Positions 16,463 through 25,477 of a stretch of 64,000 bases of DNA are shown piece after piece (within the stretch, counting starts at the first letter, position 1; each line of letters opens with the position of its first letter). The translations under genes were made by a program, and so were the position numbers. The stretch is from DASRJG01 sp964647625 (lineage in GTDB: Bacteria; Acidobacteriota; Polarisedimenticolia; Polarisedimenticolales; DASRJG01): the NCBI GenBank assembly GCA_964647625.1, contig CAZYHZ010000016.1:1-64000 (forward strand), read 5' to 3'. The notes under the pieces are model-generated. The model searched no databases and was not told the origin of the DNA. It worked only from the letters and a program-made list of their open reading frames with translations.

Positions 16463-19400
16463 CTACGGCTGCGGCGGGCTGTGGCTGTTCCTCGGCATCG
16501 ACGGCGACTGGCTCACGAAGTCCCCGAAATTCGCGTTCGTGTCCGTGCCGTTGCCGCAACTCCCCCCGGGCTTCCGGAGGATGGAATCGTTCGCCCCCGG
16601 TGCCGGCGCCGCGCTGCCTTCGACGCAACTGCCGGAGCCCCAGCCGACGCGGTCGATCGAGAACCCGGAGCCTACCCCCGGGCAGCCCGACACCGGCGCC
16701 GTCACGCTCGCGAGCATCACCTGCGCGCTTCCGGCCGCCAGCGCGAACGGGAGCGTCTCGTCGGCCGGAACCGCGCCGTCGTAGGCGGCCGTCGCGAGCA
16801 AGAGCCACCCGTGAGCGGGAATCGCGCCGACCGTTCCGCCGCCGAGCGTGTGCACCGCCCAGACCATCGTCGTGTTCGTCTTGTACTGGAGCGACAGGCC
16901 GGCGAGCGCCACGGGCGCCGCCGTCGGGTTGTACAGCTCGACGAAGTCGTCGTCCGCGGTCCCGCCCGACACCTGGATCTGCGAGATGACGGGATGATTG
17001 GCCTGGACGGGGAACGTACCGGCGCACACGCCGCCCTGGCAGACGTCGCCGGTCGTGCACGACGAGCCGTCGTCGCAGACGTTGGCATTGTTCGTATGCG
17101 TGCACCCCAAGCCGCCGCTGCAGGCATCGTCGGTGCACGGATTGCCGTCGTCGCAGCTCGGAGAGCCGACGACGCAGGCCGTCCCCGCGCACGACTGGCT
17201 GGTACACGGGTTCCCGTCGTCGCACTGGTCGGCGCTCGACTCGCAACCCGGGCAGACGGTTCGCTCCGCCCCCGACGACCGCTTTCCCCAGCTCCCGTTC
17301 CACGGCGACGCGGCGCGCACGAGGTAGTAGAAGGCTCCGCCCACGGGCGGAGTCGCCGCATCGGTCAAGGCCGGAGAGGACGTCGACGTGATCTTGCATC
17401 CGGCGTGGAAGTCCGGGTACGGCGAGCGCGCGGCGTCGTAGCGGGTCGCGCCCGCTTGCGGCGTCCAGGTCAATGCCGTCTTGTCCCCCGGGGTCGCATA
17501 GCGCAGATCGGGTGATGTCTCGTCGATCGATCCGAATCCCGGATCGCCGGGGCACTGATTGTCCACGCCGTCGTTGATCTCAGGAGCACCCGGGTGAACC
17601 TGCGCGTTCCCGTCGTCGCAATCGCTGCCGTCGAGAACGTAGCCGGCGGGGATCACGCCGGTGCACGCGCTCCGTGAGTCGCCGGGCGCGCCGTATCCGT
17701 CACCGTCGGCATCGCGGTGGTACGCGGTGACACTCTCGCAGCCGCAGTAGCGGCCACCGGAATCGAGGGGCGAGCCGTTGCCGCCTCCCCACACGATCAT
17801 CTCCGTCCCCGTCCACACGCCGCTGTGCAGCTCCCGAGGGGCTGGAACGTTGGCGGCGGCCGAGGTCGTCAGCCAGGTATCGCCCGATGGGTCGTAGCGC
17901 CCACCGGTGTCGAAGTAGGCCACGCCGTCGTATCCGCCCCAAACGATCATCTCGAGCCCCGTCCAGACGGCGTCGTGCGCGCGGCGGGGAGACGGGGCGT
18001 TCGTTCCGGTCGACGTGGCGGCCCACGTATCGCTCGCGGGGTCATAGCGGCCGCCCGTGTTCCGGTGCGATCCGTCGTAGCCCCCCCACACGATCATTCG
18101 ACTGCCGGTCCAGATCGCCGTCGACTGGTAGCTGCCGGTGGGCACGCCCGCTCCCGTGGACGTCGGAAGCCAGGTGTCCGACGCCGGGGTGTAGCGTCCA
18201 CCCGTGATCAAGAAGCCTGGAACGCCGCCCCAGACGATCATCTGAGATCCGGTCCACACGGCGACGTGCCCGTAGCGCGCGGCCGGCACGTTCGCACCGG
18301 TCGAAACGGTGGACCAGGAATCGATCGACGGATCGTAGCGGCCTCCGGTCGAGACCGCGACGCCGTTGTAGCCACCCCACACGATCATCTGGGATCCGGT
18401 CCACACCGCCGTGTGCTCTTCACGGGCGGCGGGGCAATTCGTTCCCGTCGAGGTCGCCGTCCACGAATCGCTTCCGGGGTTGTAGCGCCCACCCGTGTTC
18501 TCGTACGAGCCGCCGGTGCCGCGCCATCCTCCCCAGACGATCATCTCCGTCCCGGTCCACACCGCCGTGTGCCCGAGACGAGCGTTCGGCACGCTCGCTC
18601 CCATCGAGATCAGCGACCAGCTGTCGGTCGCCGGCGTGTAGCGGCCCCCGGTGTTGAGGTACGTGCCGTTGGCCCCGCCCCAGACGATCATCTCGGCACC
18701 GGTCCAGACGCCCGTGTGCCCCTGCCGGGGGGCGGGCACGCCGACGGACGTCGACGTGGTGAGCCACGCATCGGATGCGGGTCGATACCGCCCGCCGGTG
18801 TTCAGCTTGGACGAGCCGTTCGTTCCGCCCCAGATCACCATCTCGGTTCCGGTCCAGATGGCCGTGTGCATCCCTCGCGGCGCCGGATCGTTGGTCCCCG
18901 ACGACATGGGCGACCAGGAATTCGTGAACGAATCGTACCTCGCGCCGTCTTGCCGGTAGCCCGTGGGGCTTGTGAAGCCTCCCCAGACGATCATTTCGGT
19001 CCCGGTCCAAATCGCCGTGTGCTCGTCCCGCGGCGTCGGGACATTCGCACCGATGGACGTCGCCATCCAGGAATCCGTCGATGGGTTGTACCGTCCGCCG
19101 GTGTTCAGGAACGACGTGCCGGTGTAGCCGCCCCAGACGATCATCCACGACCCGGACCACACGGCCGTGTGGTAGGCGCGCGATACCGGCACATTGTCAA
19201 AGGACGTGGCCGCCCAGGTATCGCTCGCCGGGTCGTAGCGGCCTCCGGTGTTCGTCACGCCGGGTGCGTATCCGCCCCAGACGATCATCAAGGCTCCGGT
19301 CCAGACCGCGGTGTGGCTGTAGCGCGAGATGGGGCATCCCGCACCCGTGGACGTCGCAGTCCAGGTGTCGCTCGCCGGATCGTAGCGTCCGCCGGTACTG

Positions 19401-20377
19401 ACCGGGGCGTTTCCGTCGTATCCGCCCCAGACGATCATCGAGGAGCCGGTCCAGACGGCCGTGTGCGCGTACCGCGCCGAGGGGCAACCGGCGCCCGTGG
19501 ACGTCGGAAGCCAAGTGTCCGTGACCGGATCGTAGCGGCCGCCCACGTTGAATGGCGCACCGCTGACGCCGCCCCACACGATCATCCGCGTGCCGGTCCA
19601 GATCGCGGTGTGAAGGTCCTTCTGCGGCGGTGCGTTCGCTCCCGTGGATACCGTCGCCCATGTGTCGGTCGCGGGGGTGTAGCGCGCGGGCTTGAACGTG
19701 TTGATCGCGCCTCCCCAGACGATCATCTCCGAGCCGGTCCAGACCGCCGTGTGCTCCGACTGAACGTCCAGCTCGTCGAGGCGCGTCGGATTCCACGTGT
19801 CGCTCGTGCACGTGGGTGCCTCCACCGCCGGAAGCGCGTACGACGCGGTCGCCGGATCGCCCGAAGCGCGCAGGCCGGTGCGGGCTGCGGCCCACCACGT
19901 GTCGAATCCTGGATCGTCGCCGTGACGTGCACGGATCGAACGGTCGGCGAGCGTTTGGCGGGCGAGCGTCTCGGCGACGAGCAAAGCGTCGTCCCCCAGC
20001 GCGCGAAACAGCTCGCGGAGCATCTGCGGGTCTTTCGTATCGCGCGCCATACGATCGAGCTCGGCTTGGAGCCGATCCCGCGTGACCGGCTCCCCGAAGA
20101 GCTGGTCGAGCGCCGCCGACTTCCTGAGATAGTCGTCGACCTTCGCTCGCAGCGCGGCGTCGGACACGACCTCGGACAGCGGCGGCTTCGGCCCCGGGTT
20201 TTCTTTCGGCCAGATCCGGTGCCGCCAGTAGACGCCTTCGATCGCGCGCTGCGCTTCGACGCGATCGTCGAGCGTGGGCGGCCGCTCAACTTGCGCCGCG
20301 GCCGACGGTCGAACGGCGAAGAACGTTCCGAGCAGGACGCCGAGCGTCGCGGTTCGCCGAATGGTTCGGGCTTTCAT
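16463..20377 (-). CDS. Giant secreted protein: 14-blade kelch array, MopE motif, Cys-rich repeats, lamin-tail domain
   Basis: A 1304-aa secreted protein. Residues 1-28 are a signal peptide ending PSAAA, followed by a helical region to about 190. Fourteen kelch-type repeats of 47-52 residues follow, each with (T)AVWTG..MIVWGG, GGRYDP..DTW and P..R..H. The last repeat lacks its DTW strand, but a matching strand (CTSDTWNPT) precedes the first repeat, as in propellers closed by an N-terminal strand. Next come a MopE-like calcium-type motif (DADGDGYG ... SDCDDGNAQVHPG), a fibronectin-like stretch and three CDDG-based cysteine units. A lamin-tail-type domain (ISQIQVSGGTADDDFVELYNPTA) ends the protein. 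No anchor or sorting tail is seen. Function unknown; likely extracellular or outer surface. Confidence 0.85.
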   Translation of the reverse strand: MKARTIRRTATLGVLLGTFFAVRPSAAAQVERPPTLDDRVEAQRAIEGVYWRHRIWPKENPGPKPPLSEVVSDAALRAKVDDYLRKSAALDQLFGEPVTRDRLQAELDRMARDTKDPQMLRELFRALGDDALLVAETLARQTLADRSIRARHGDDPGFDTWWAAARTGLRASGDPATASYALPAVEAPTCTSDTWNPTRLDELDVQSEHTAVWTGSEMIVWGGAINTFKPARYTPATDTWATVSTGANAPPQKDLHTAIWTGTRMIVWGGVSGAPFNVGGRYDPVTDTWLPTSTGAGCPSARYAHTAVWTGSSMIVWGGYDGNAPVSTGGRYDPASDTWTATSTGAGCPISRYSHTAVWTGALMIVWGGYAPGVTNTGGRYDPASDTWAATSFDNVPVSRAYHTAVWSGSWMIVWGGYTGTSFLNTGGRYNPSTDSWMATSIGANVPTPRDEHTAIWTGTEMIVWGGFTSPTGYRQDGARYDSFTNSWSPMSSGTNDPAPRGMHTAIWTGTEMVIWGGTNGSSKLNTGGRYRPASDAWLTTSTSVGVPAPRQGHTGVWTGAEMIVWGGANGTYLNTGGRYTPATDSWSLISMGASVPNARLGHTAVWTGTEMIVWGGWRGTGGSYENTGGRYNPGSDSWTATSTGTNCPAAREEHTAVWTGSQMIVWGGYNGVAVSTGGRYDPSIDSWSTVSTGANVPAARYGHVAVWTGSQMIVWGGVPGFLITGGRYTPASDTWLPTSTGAGVPTGSYQSTAIWTGSRMIVWGGYDGSHRNTGGRYDPASDTWAATSTGTNAPSPRRAHDAVWTGLEMIVWGGYDGVAYFDTGGRYDPSGDTWLTTSAAANVPAPRELHSGVWTGTEMIVWGGGNGSPLDSGGRYCGCESVTAYHRDADGDGYGAPGDSRSACTGVIPAGYVLDGSDCDDGNAQVHPGAPEINDGVDNQCPGDPGFGSIDETSPDLRYATPGDKTALTWTPQAGATRYDAARSPYPDFHAGCKITSTSSPALTDAATPPVGGAFYYLVRAASPWNGSWGKRSSGAERTVCPGCESSADQCDDGNPCTSQSCAGTACVVGSPSCDDGNPCTDDACSGGLGCTHTNNANVCDDGSSCTTGDVCQGGVCAGTFPVQANHPVISQIQVSGGTADDDFVELYNPTAAPVALAGLSLQYKTNTTMVWAVHTLGGGTVGAIPAHGWLLLATAAYDGAVPADETLPFALAAGSAQVMLASVTAPVSGCPGVGSGFSIDRVGWGSGSCVEGSAAPAPGANDSILRKPGGSCGNGTDTNANFGDFVSQSPSMPRNSHSPPQP

Positions 20378-20474
20378 GGGTCCCCCCGGGCCTAAGGGCC
20401 GAATCCTTCCTTCAACAAAGTCAATCGGAATCGGCCGATGAAAACCGACACGGGCGGAGAATGATCACGACGAC

Positions 20475-20825
20475 ATGCCCGTGTCCTGCACGCGCCGCGC
20501 GTTCCTCCACTCCGCCGCTCTGGCGGCGGCCGCAGTTCTCTACGGCTGCGGCCCCGACAAGAGGCTTGCGGCGCTTCGCGAAAAGGCGAAGAGGCTCGGC
20601 GCCGGCCTCGACTGCTCGGACGTCACCGACCTCCAGCCCGCCGAGGCGCGCACGCGGGAAGACAATCAGTACCGGCAGCACACGGAGCGGGACGATCAGT
20701 TCTGCCTGGCGTGCCTGAACTTCGTCCCCGCCCCCGTCGAGACGAGCTGCGCGACCTGCAAGACCGTGCGCGGGCCGATCAACCCCGACGGCTGGTGCAG
20801 GCAGTGGACGAAAGCGAAGAGCTGA
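20475..20825 (+). CDS. High-potential iron-sulfur protein-like Tat substrate
   Basis: A 116-aa small protein that likely carries one [4Fe-4S] cluster and shuttles electrons in the periplasm. It begins with a Tat motif (CTRRAFLHSAA) and a hydrophobic stretch ending in a lipobox, LYGC, so Cys25 may be lipidated after export of the folded protein. Five cysteines follow late in the chain: 77, 80, 92, 95 and 108. The C77-x2-C80 pair, C95 and C108 in GPINPDGWCRQW reproduce the HiPIP spacing. It stands alone between two large genes and its redox partner is not evident. A clear ribosome-binding site is missing at the best distance (GGAG is 15 bases upstream), so the start is less certain. Confidence 0.75.
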   Translation: MPVSCTRRAFLHSAALAAAAVLYGCGPDKRLAALREKAKRLGAGLDCSDVTDLQPAEARTREDNQYRQHTERDDQFCLACLNFVPAPVETSCATCKTVRGPINPDGWCRQWTKAKS

Positions 20826-20828
20826 TAC

Positions 20829-21791
20829 TCAGAGCGCGCTCATGCGAGGGACGGCGTCCCGGAGATCGACGTTTCCCCCGCTGAGGATGATCCCGACCCG
20901 GCGCCCGGCGACGGGCACGCGGCCGGACAGCGCTGCGGAAAGACCGAGAGCGCCGGTCGGCTCGACGACGAGCTTCATGCGATCCCAGCAGAATCGCATC
21001 GCCTCGACGAGTGCTCCGTCCGGCACGGTGACGATGTCGTCGACGTTCCGCCGGATGATCGCGAACGTCAGCTCGCCGAGCGACGGCGTTCGCGCGCCGT
21101 CGGCGATCGTCTCCGGATGCTCGCATCGCTCGAGCGTTCCCGAGCGGAAGGACCGGGCCGCATCGTCGCCGCCTTCGGGCTCGACGCCGATCACCCGGCA
21201 GCGCGGGGACAGATGCCGCGCCGAGATCGACGACCCGGAGAGGAGCCCGCCGCCTCCGCAGGGAACGAGCAGCGTATCGAGCTCGCCGGCGGCTTCGAAC
21301 AGCTCCATCGCCGCGGTGCCTTGACCGGCGACGATGTGCGGATGGTCGAACGGCGGGATCAGCGCCGGGTTGCCCCGCTTCTGGATCTCGCGAGCGACGT
21401 CTTCGCGCCTCTCGACGCCCGGGTCGTATTCGACGATCGTGGCTCCGTAGCTCGCGGTCGCCTCCCGCTTCACGCGGGGAGCGTTGTTCGGCATCACGAT
21501 CGTCGCGGGCAATCCCAGCAGCCGGCACGCGAGGGCCACCGCCTGGGCGTGATTCCCCGAGGAAAATGCAAGAACGCCGCGCGGCCGGTCGGCGGCGGGA
21601 ATCCGGCTGATCGCGTTGTAGGCACCACGAAACTTGAATGCGCCGACGCGCTGGAGATTCTCGCATTTGAGGACGATCGATCCACCGAGTCTCTCATCGA
21701 GGCTGCGGGAGGACATCGCCGGCGTCCTGTGCGCAACGCCCAAGAGACGCCCGGCGGCATCGGCGACGTCGTTCCATTCCACGAGTGTCAT
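20829..21791 (-). CDS. PLP-dependent threonine/serine dehydratase
   Basis: Fold-type II PLP enzyme that deaminates threonine or serine; serine racemase is a close relative. The protein is 320 aa from the ATG at 21791, which has GGAGG five bases upstream (an in-frame start five codons earlier has none). PLP-lysine is Lys53 in GAFKFRGAYNA; SSGNHAQAVA is the substrate loop and CGGGGLLSG binds the PLP phosphate. There is no C-terminal ACT regulatory domain, so it is the catabolic, unregulated type. It converges on the HiPIP-like gene with a 3-base gap and stands alone. Confidence 0.92.
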   Translation of the reverse strand: MTLVEWNDVADAAGRLLGVAHRTPAMSSRSLDERLGGSIVLKCENLQRVGAFKFRGAYNAISRIPAADRPRGVLAFSSGNHAQAVALACRLLGLPATIVMPNNAPRVKREATASYGATIVEYDPGVERREDVAREIQKRGNPALIPPFDHPHIVAGQGTAAMELFEAAGELDTLLVPCGGGGLLSGSSISARHLSPRCRVIGVEPEGGDDAARSFRSGTLERCEHPETIADGARTPSLGELTFAIIRRNVDDIVTVPDGALVEAMRFCWDRMKLVVEPTGALGLSAALSGRVPVAGRRVGIILSGGNVDLRDAVPRMSAL

Positions 21792-21811
21792 GAATCCTCC
21801 CGACAATCCGA

Positions 21812-21840
21812 TTTACCCGGGTGACGGCCGGCGGTACATT
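21812..21840 (+). promoter_or_regulatory. Weak promoter candidate for the second kelch gene
   Basis: TTTACC and TACATT are spaced by 17 bases, each matching consensus at four of six positions, about 50 bases before the ATG at 21889. A short hairpin (CCGGCA/TGCCGG) follows in the presumed leader. Confidence 0.3.
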
Positions 21841-21888
21841 CTCCGGCAGCTTGCCGGGTTTCCGCACCGGGTACGGGGGAAAGCCGCC

Positions 21889-24800
21889 ATGACAGTGCAC
21901 ACTTCGCCGAGAATTCTCCGGGCCTGCTTTTTCGTCGCGTTCGCATTCGCCGCCGCCGGGGGCCGCGAGCTTCAGCCGCTCGCGCCGGTAGAGGTGCGAC
22001 CCACCTGGAGCCTCGCTCTGGTGAACGAAAGTCCCCCGCCGCGCGCTCATGCCGCGATGGCCTACGACACCGCCAGGAGACGGACGGTCGTGTTCGCGGG
22101 CGACGACACGTCGACTCTCCGCGGCGATACGTGGGAGTGGGACGGCGCCGGGTGGATCGGCGTCGCTCCGGCGATCGCCCCCGCGGCCCGCTCTTACCAC
22201 GCGATGGCCTACGATGCCGCGCGCGGCAAGATCCTGCTGTTCGGCGGATTCGACGGAAGCTCGTTCCTCGACGACACCTGGGAATGGGACGGATCGTCGT
22301 GGGTGGAACGTTCGCCTTCCGCGCGCCCTCCGGCGCGCGCGGGGCATGCGATGGCGTTCGATTCGGCCCGCGGACGCGTCGTCCTGTTCGGTGGCCAGGA
22401 CCTTTCCGGCGTTCGCGGCGACACGTGGGAGTGGGACGGCGACACCTGGGTCGACACGACGCCCGCCGACGGCCCTTCGGCCCGCGCCTACCACGCGATC
22501 GCCTACGACGGCGCTCGTGCGAAAACGGTGCTCTACGGGGGACAGGATGCCTTCGGCATTCGTGACGACACATGGGAGTGGGACGGCTCGGATTGGATCC
22601 ATCAGTCGGTCGTCCCCTCGCCGCCGGCGAGGCTCTATCACACGATGGCGTTCGACGAGGGCCGCGGCCGCGTGGTCGTGTTCGGCGGCTACACCGGCAA
22701 CGCCTACTACGGCGACACCTGGGAATGGGACGGATCGGCGTGGACACAGAGGGCTCCCGCGGAGAGCCCCTCCGCGCGCGCGTACGACGTCGTGGCGTAC
22801 GACGCCTCACGCTCGAGGACCGTGCTCTTCGGCGGCCGCGACGCCTACGGCCTCCGCGGCGACACCTGGGAATGGGACGGGACCCGTTGGGTGGACCGGA
22901 CCCCGTCGCCGAGCCCGCCGACGGGCGAGCTGACCGCGATGGTGTACGACGCCGCTCACGGGCGATCGGTCCTGTTCGGCGGCATCGATGCCGGGCTCGC
23001 GAACCCGGAAACCTGGCTCTGGGACGGCAAGCGGTGGTCGGAGAAGACACCGGCGGCCTCCCCGCCCGCGCGTTACTACCACGCGATGGCCTACGATGCC
23101 GCGCGGGCGCGGACCGTCGTGTTCGGCGGCTTCGACTCGACGTTTCTCCTCGTCGGCGACACCTGGGAGTGGGATGGCGCCGGCGCTTGGGTCAAGAGAA
23201 TCTCTCTCAACGCGCCGCCTGTCAGGCGGTACGGCCACGCGATGGCCTACGACGCCGCGCGCGGACGCGTCGTGATGTTCGGCGGGTGGGGTTACACGGC
23301 GCACTATCTCGGCGACACCTGGGAGTGGGATGGGACCAACTGGAACCAGAAGAGCCCGATCGAAAGCCCGCCCGCGCGCCTGGGCCATTCGATGGCGTAT
23401 GACAGCGCCCGCGGCCGCGTCGTCCTGTTCGGAGGCTACGGCGACACCGCCGTCTACGACGATACCTGGGAGTGGGACGGAACCACCTGGACGCGGATGG
23501 CGCCGGCCTATCACCCTCAAGCCGGCTCGGGCTTCGCGATGGCGTACGACAGCGCGCGGAGCCGTACCGTCCTGTTCGACGGCTACGGGCAGACGTGGGA
23601 GTGGGATGGGACGAGCTGGACCTATCGCTATTCGCTCCAGAGCCCCCCGCCGCGCTCGTATTCCGTGATGGCGTACGACGGCTCGCGCGGACGCATCGTG
23701 CTATTCGGAGGCTACGGGCTGCACGACACGTGGGAATGGGACGGGACGATCTGGACCGAGGTGACTCCCGGCCTCGCCCCGCCGGCTCGCGGCGATCACG
23801 CGATGGCCTACGACGGCGCCCGCGAGCTGTCGGTTCTATTCGGCGGCCGGAATGCCTATGGGCCGCTCGCCGACACCTGGGAATGGGATGGGTCGTCCTG
23901 GGCGCGACGATCGGCCCCGGTGTCGCCGCCGCCGCGCTACGGCCACGCGATGAGCTACGACCGCGCTCGCGGTCGCGTCGTGCTGTTCGGTGGCTCGAGC
24001 CCGTACGGATATCTCGCCGACACGTGGGAGTGGGACGGAAACGCGTGGACCCGGCGGTCGCCTCCGACGAGTCCTCCCGCGCGCGCATTCCACAGGCTGG
24101 CCTACGACGGCCTCAGGGGGCGAACGGTGCTCTTCGGCGGTGATTCCGGCGCGGGCCTTCTCAGCGACGTCTGGGAGTGGGACGGAAGCACGTGGACCCG
24201 GATCGCCCCCGCCGCGTCTCCGCCCGCGCGCCGCGATCACGCCATGGACTTCGACGAGGACCACGGGCGGGTGTTCGTGTTCGGCGGCCGCAGTGCGGCC
24301 GGGTTGCAGAGCGATACGTGGGAGTGGGACGGTCTGGCTTGGACACAGGCGGCACCGCCGGCGTCGCCGTCCCCGCGTGAGCTCTCGACGCTGAGCTACG
24401 ACGCCGCACGGTCGCTTTCCGTTTTGTTCGGCGGCGCCGACAGCGCGGGCGACCTCGCGGAGACCTGGGAATGGGACGGCAGGCGATGGGCGCAGGCGGC
24501 TCCCGACAGCTCACCGCCGGCGCGAGGGCACCACGCTGCGGCGTATGACATCGCCCGGGGTCGCACCCTGGTCTTCGGCGGCTACGGGGACGCGACGCCC
24601 CTGAGCGATACGTGGGGGTACCACAATGAGTGCGCCTCGGATGCGGACTGCGACGACGGCAACGCGTGCACGGTCGATTCGTGCGATGCGGCCGTCGGTT
24701 GCCGGCACGCGATCGATCCGGCGTGCCGCATGGAGTGCGGGACCGCGCTGCCCGCGGTCTCTGTCCTCTGGCCGCCCGATCACCAGATGGTCGCGGTCGG

Positions 24801-25158
24801 GCTTGGCGGAGTGGCCGGACCCGGCGGCGCGCCGGTCCGCTATCGCGTCACCGCCATCCAGCAAGACGAGGCCGTCCGGCTGGGCCGCGGAGACTCGTGC
24901 CCGGACGGACAAGGGATCGGGACCGACACTCCGTACCTACGTGCCGAGCGCGACGGCCGGGGGAACGGCCGCGTGTACCGGGTTTCGTTCGTCGCAGCGA
25001 GCGGCGTTGCCGAGTGCAGCGGAGCGGTCACGGTCTGCGTGCCGAGAGACCCCGCTCACCCGTGCGAGGACGACGGCGCGACGTTCAACTCGGCCGGTCC
25101 TTGCGGGCGGAACCCCGACGTGTTCGCGCCGGGCCTGAAGGGCGGCCGCCTGCCTTGA
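21889..25158 (+). CDS. Giant secreted protein: 18-blade kelch array with Cys-rich and Ig-like C-terminus
   Basis: A 1089-aa secreted protein with ATG at 21889 and a GGGGGA site upstream; the open frame extends earlier over the dehydratase but without support. A signal peptide (about residues 1-25, CFFVAFAFAAAGG) is followed by 18 kelch-type repeats of 43-52 residues, each reading HAMAYD..R.R.VLFGG and DTWEWDG..W. The last repeat ends at DTW and a matching strand (TWSLALVNESPPPRAH) leads the first, again consistent with closed propellers. After the array come CASDADCDDGNACTVDSC and an Ig-like domain containing SVLWPPDHQMVAV and GNGRVYRVSFVA, a tail seen on other secreted bacterial proteins. 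The repeats are a different subfamily from those in the 16463-20377 protein. Function unknown. Confidence 0.85.
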   Translation: MTVHTSPRILRACFFVAFAFAAAGGRELQPLAPVEVRPTWSLALVNESPPPRAHAAMAYDTARRRTVVFAGDDTSTLRGDTWEWDGAGWIGVAPAIAPAARSYHAMAYDAARGKILLFGGFDGSSFLDDTWEWDGSSWVERSPSARPPARAGHAMAFDSARGRVVLFGGQDLSGVRGDTWEWDGDTWVDTTPADGPSARAYHAIAYDGARAKTVLYGGQDAFGIRDDTWEWDGSDWIHQSVVPSPPARLYHTMAFDEGRGRVVVFGGYTGNAYYGDTWEWDGSAWTQRAPAESPSARAYDVVAYDASRSRTVLFGGRDAYGLRGDTWEWDGTRWVDRTPSPSPPTGELTAMVYDAAHGRSVLFGGIDAGLANPETWLWDGKRWSEKTPAASPPARYYHAMAYDAARARTVVFGGFDSTFLLVGDTWEWDGAGAWVKRISLNAPPVRRYGHAMAYDAARGRVVMFGGWGYTAHYLGDTWEWDGTNWNQKSPIESPPARLGHSMAYDSARGRVVLFGGYGDTAVYDDTWEWDGTTWTRMAPAYHPQAGSGFAMAYDSARSRTVLFDGYGQTWEWDGTSWTYRYSLQSPPPRSYSVMAYDGSRGRIVLFGGYGLHDTWEWDGTIWTEVTPGLAPPARGDHAMAYDGARELSVLFGGRNAYGPLADTWEWDGSSWARRSAPVSPPPRYGHAMSYDRARGRVVLFGGSSPYGYLADTWEWDGNAWTRRSPPTSPPARAFHRLAYDGLRGRTVLFGGDSGAGLLSDVWEWDGSTWTRIAPAASPPARRDHAMDFDEDHGRVFVFGGRSAAGLQSDTWEWDGLAWTQAAPPASPSPRELSTLSYDAARSLSVLFGGADSAGDLAETWEWDGRRWAQAAPDSSPPARGHHAAAYDIARGRTLVFGGYGDATPLSDTWGYHNECASDADCDDGNACTVDSCDAAVGCRHAIDPACRMECGTALPAVSVLWPPDHQMVAVGLGGVAGPGGAPVRYRVTAIQQDEAVRLGRGDSCPDGQGIGTDTPYLRAERDGRGNGRVYRVSFVAASGVAECSGAVTVCVPRDPAHPCEDDGATFNSAGPCGRNPDVFAPGLKGGRLP

Positions 25159-25174
25159 GGGCCAAAAAATAAAG

Positions 25175-25200
25175 AAGGGCCGGAGTTGCCTCCGGCCCTT
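25175..25200 (-). terminator. Rho-independent terminator of the peptide transcript
   Basis: A perfect 11-bp GC-rich stem (AAGGGCCGGAG/CTCCGGCCCTT) with a four-base loop. Read leftward it is followed by TTCTTTATTTTTT, a classic U-tract, so it ends transcripts of the two peptide genes, whose last stop is 64 bases upstream. Read rightward the stem is followed by C-runs, so it is a weaker terminator for the kelch gene that ends at 25158. Confidence 0.8.
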
Positions 25201-25263
25201 CCCCCGCCCCCCTCGACTCCGTGGGATCCGTCCTCGTGTTGAGCTCGCTCCCCTCGAGGGCGC

Positions 25264-25467
25264 TCAATCCTCCCTCTTGGGGCCGTCGGCCCCGTTGCCG
25301 TCCAGCTCCCGGGTGCCGAACAACGACTTCCTCCCGCCCTTCACCTCGCGCTTGGGGAGCAGGTCTTTCAAGCGGATCGGCGTCTCATCTCCCCCTGGCC
25401 CCCCTCGCGCGCCCCCCGGTCCGGAATGGGGCCGCGCGGCCTCGTTTCGAACCGGACGTGGCTTCAT
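25264..25467 (-). CDS. Putative double-glycine peptide precursor, second of two
   Basis: A 67-aa product with GAGGAG seven bases before the ATG, 10 bases after the first peptide gene. Residues 1-27 are Pro/Gly/Arg-rich. Residues 34-45 read KDLLPKREVKGG and align without gaps to KDLSTKKNPRGG of the other peptide. Cleavage after Gly45 by a C39-type peptidase would release a 22-residue hydrophilic peptide starting RKSLFGTRELDG. No cysteine, and few serines or threonines, so lanthionine-type modification is unlikely. The precursor role is inferred from the shared leader, the peptidase-containing exporter next door and the sigma-54 promoter upstream. The N-terminal extension is longer than in its neighbour, so the true start could lie further in, but no other good start is visible. 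Confidence 0.68.
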   Translation of the reverse strand: MKPRPVRNEAARPHSGPGGARGGPGGDETPIRLKDLLPKREVKGGRKSLFGTRELDGNGADGPKRED

Positions 25468-25477
25468 CTCGCGCTCC

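Noticed and set aside
16463..20377. Regular spacing of about 145 bases with near-identical CCAGACGATCAT segments, as in a CRISPR or satellite array
   Set aside because: The period is a multiple of three, the frame is open, and the repeats encode kelch blades (MIVWGG).
17717..20395. An 892-codon plus-strand frame opposite the first kelch gene
   Set aside because: It mirrors the repeat structure of the kelch gene and has Arg/His-rich composition without a family match.
25201..25263. CCCTCGAGGG palindrome as an operator
   Set aside because: It is downstream of the peptide genes and before the terminator, where an operator would have no clear target; ten bases can arise by chance in GC-rich DNA.
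25085..25267. A third short leftward frame starting in a TTGA overlap with the second peptide gene and containing ALKAGG
   Set aside because: It runs through the terminator hairpin and antisense to the kelch C-terminus, lacks the KDL leader and has no ribosome-binding site of its own.
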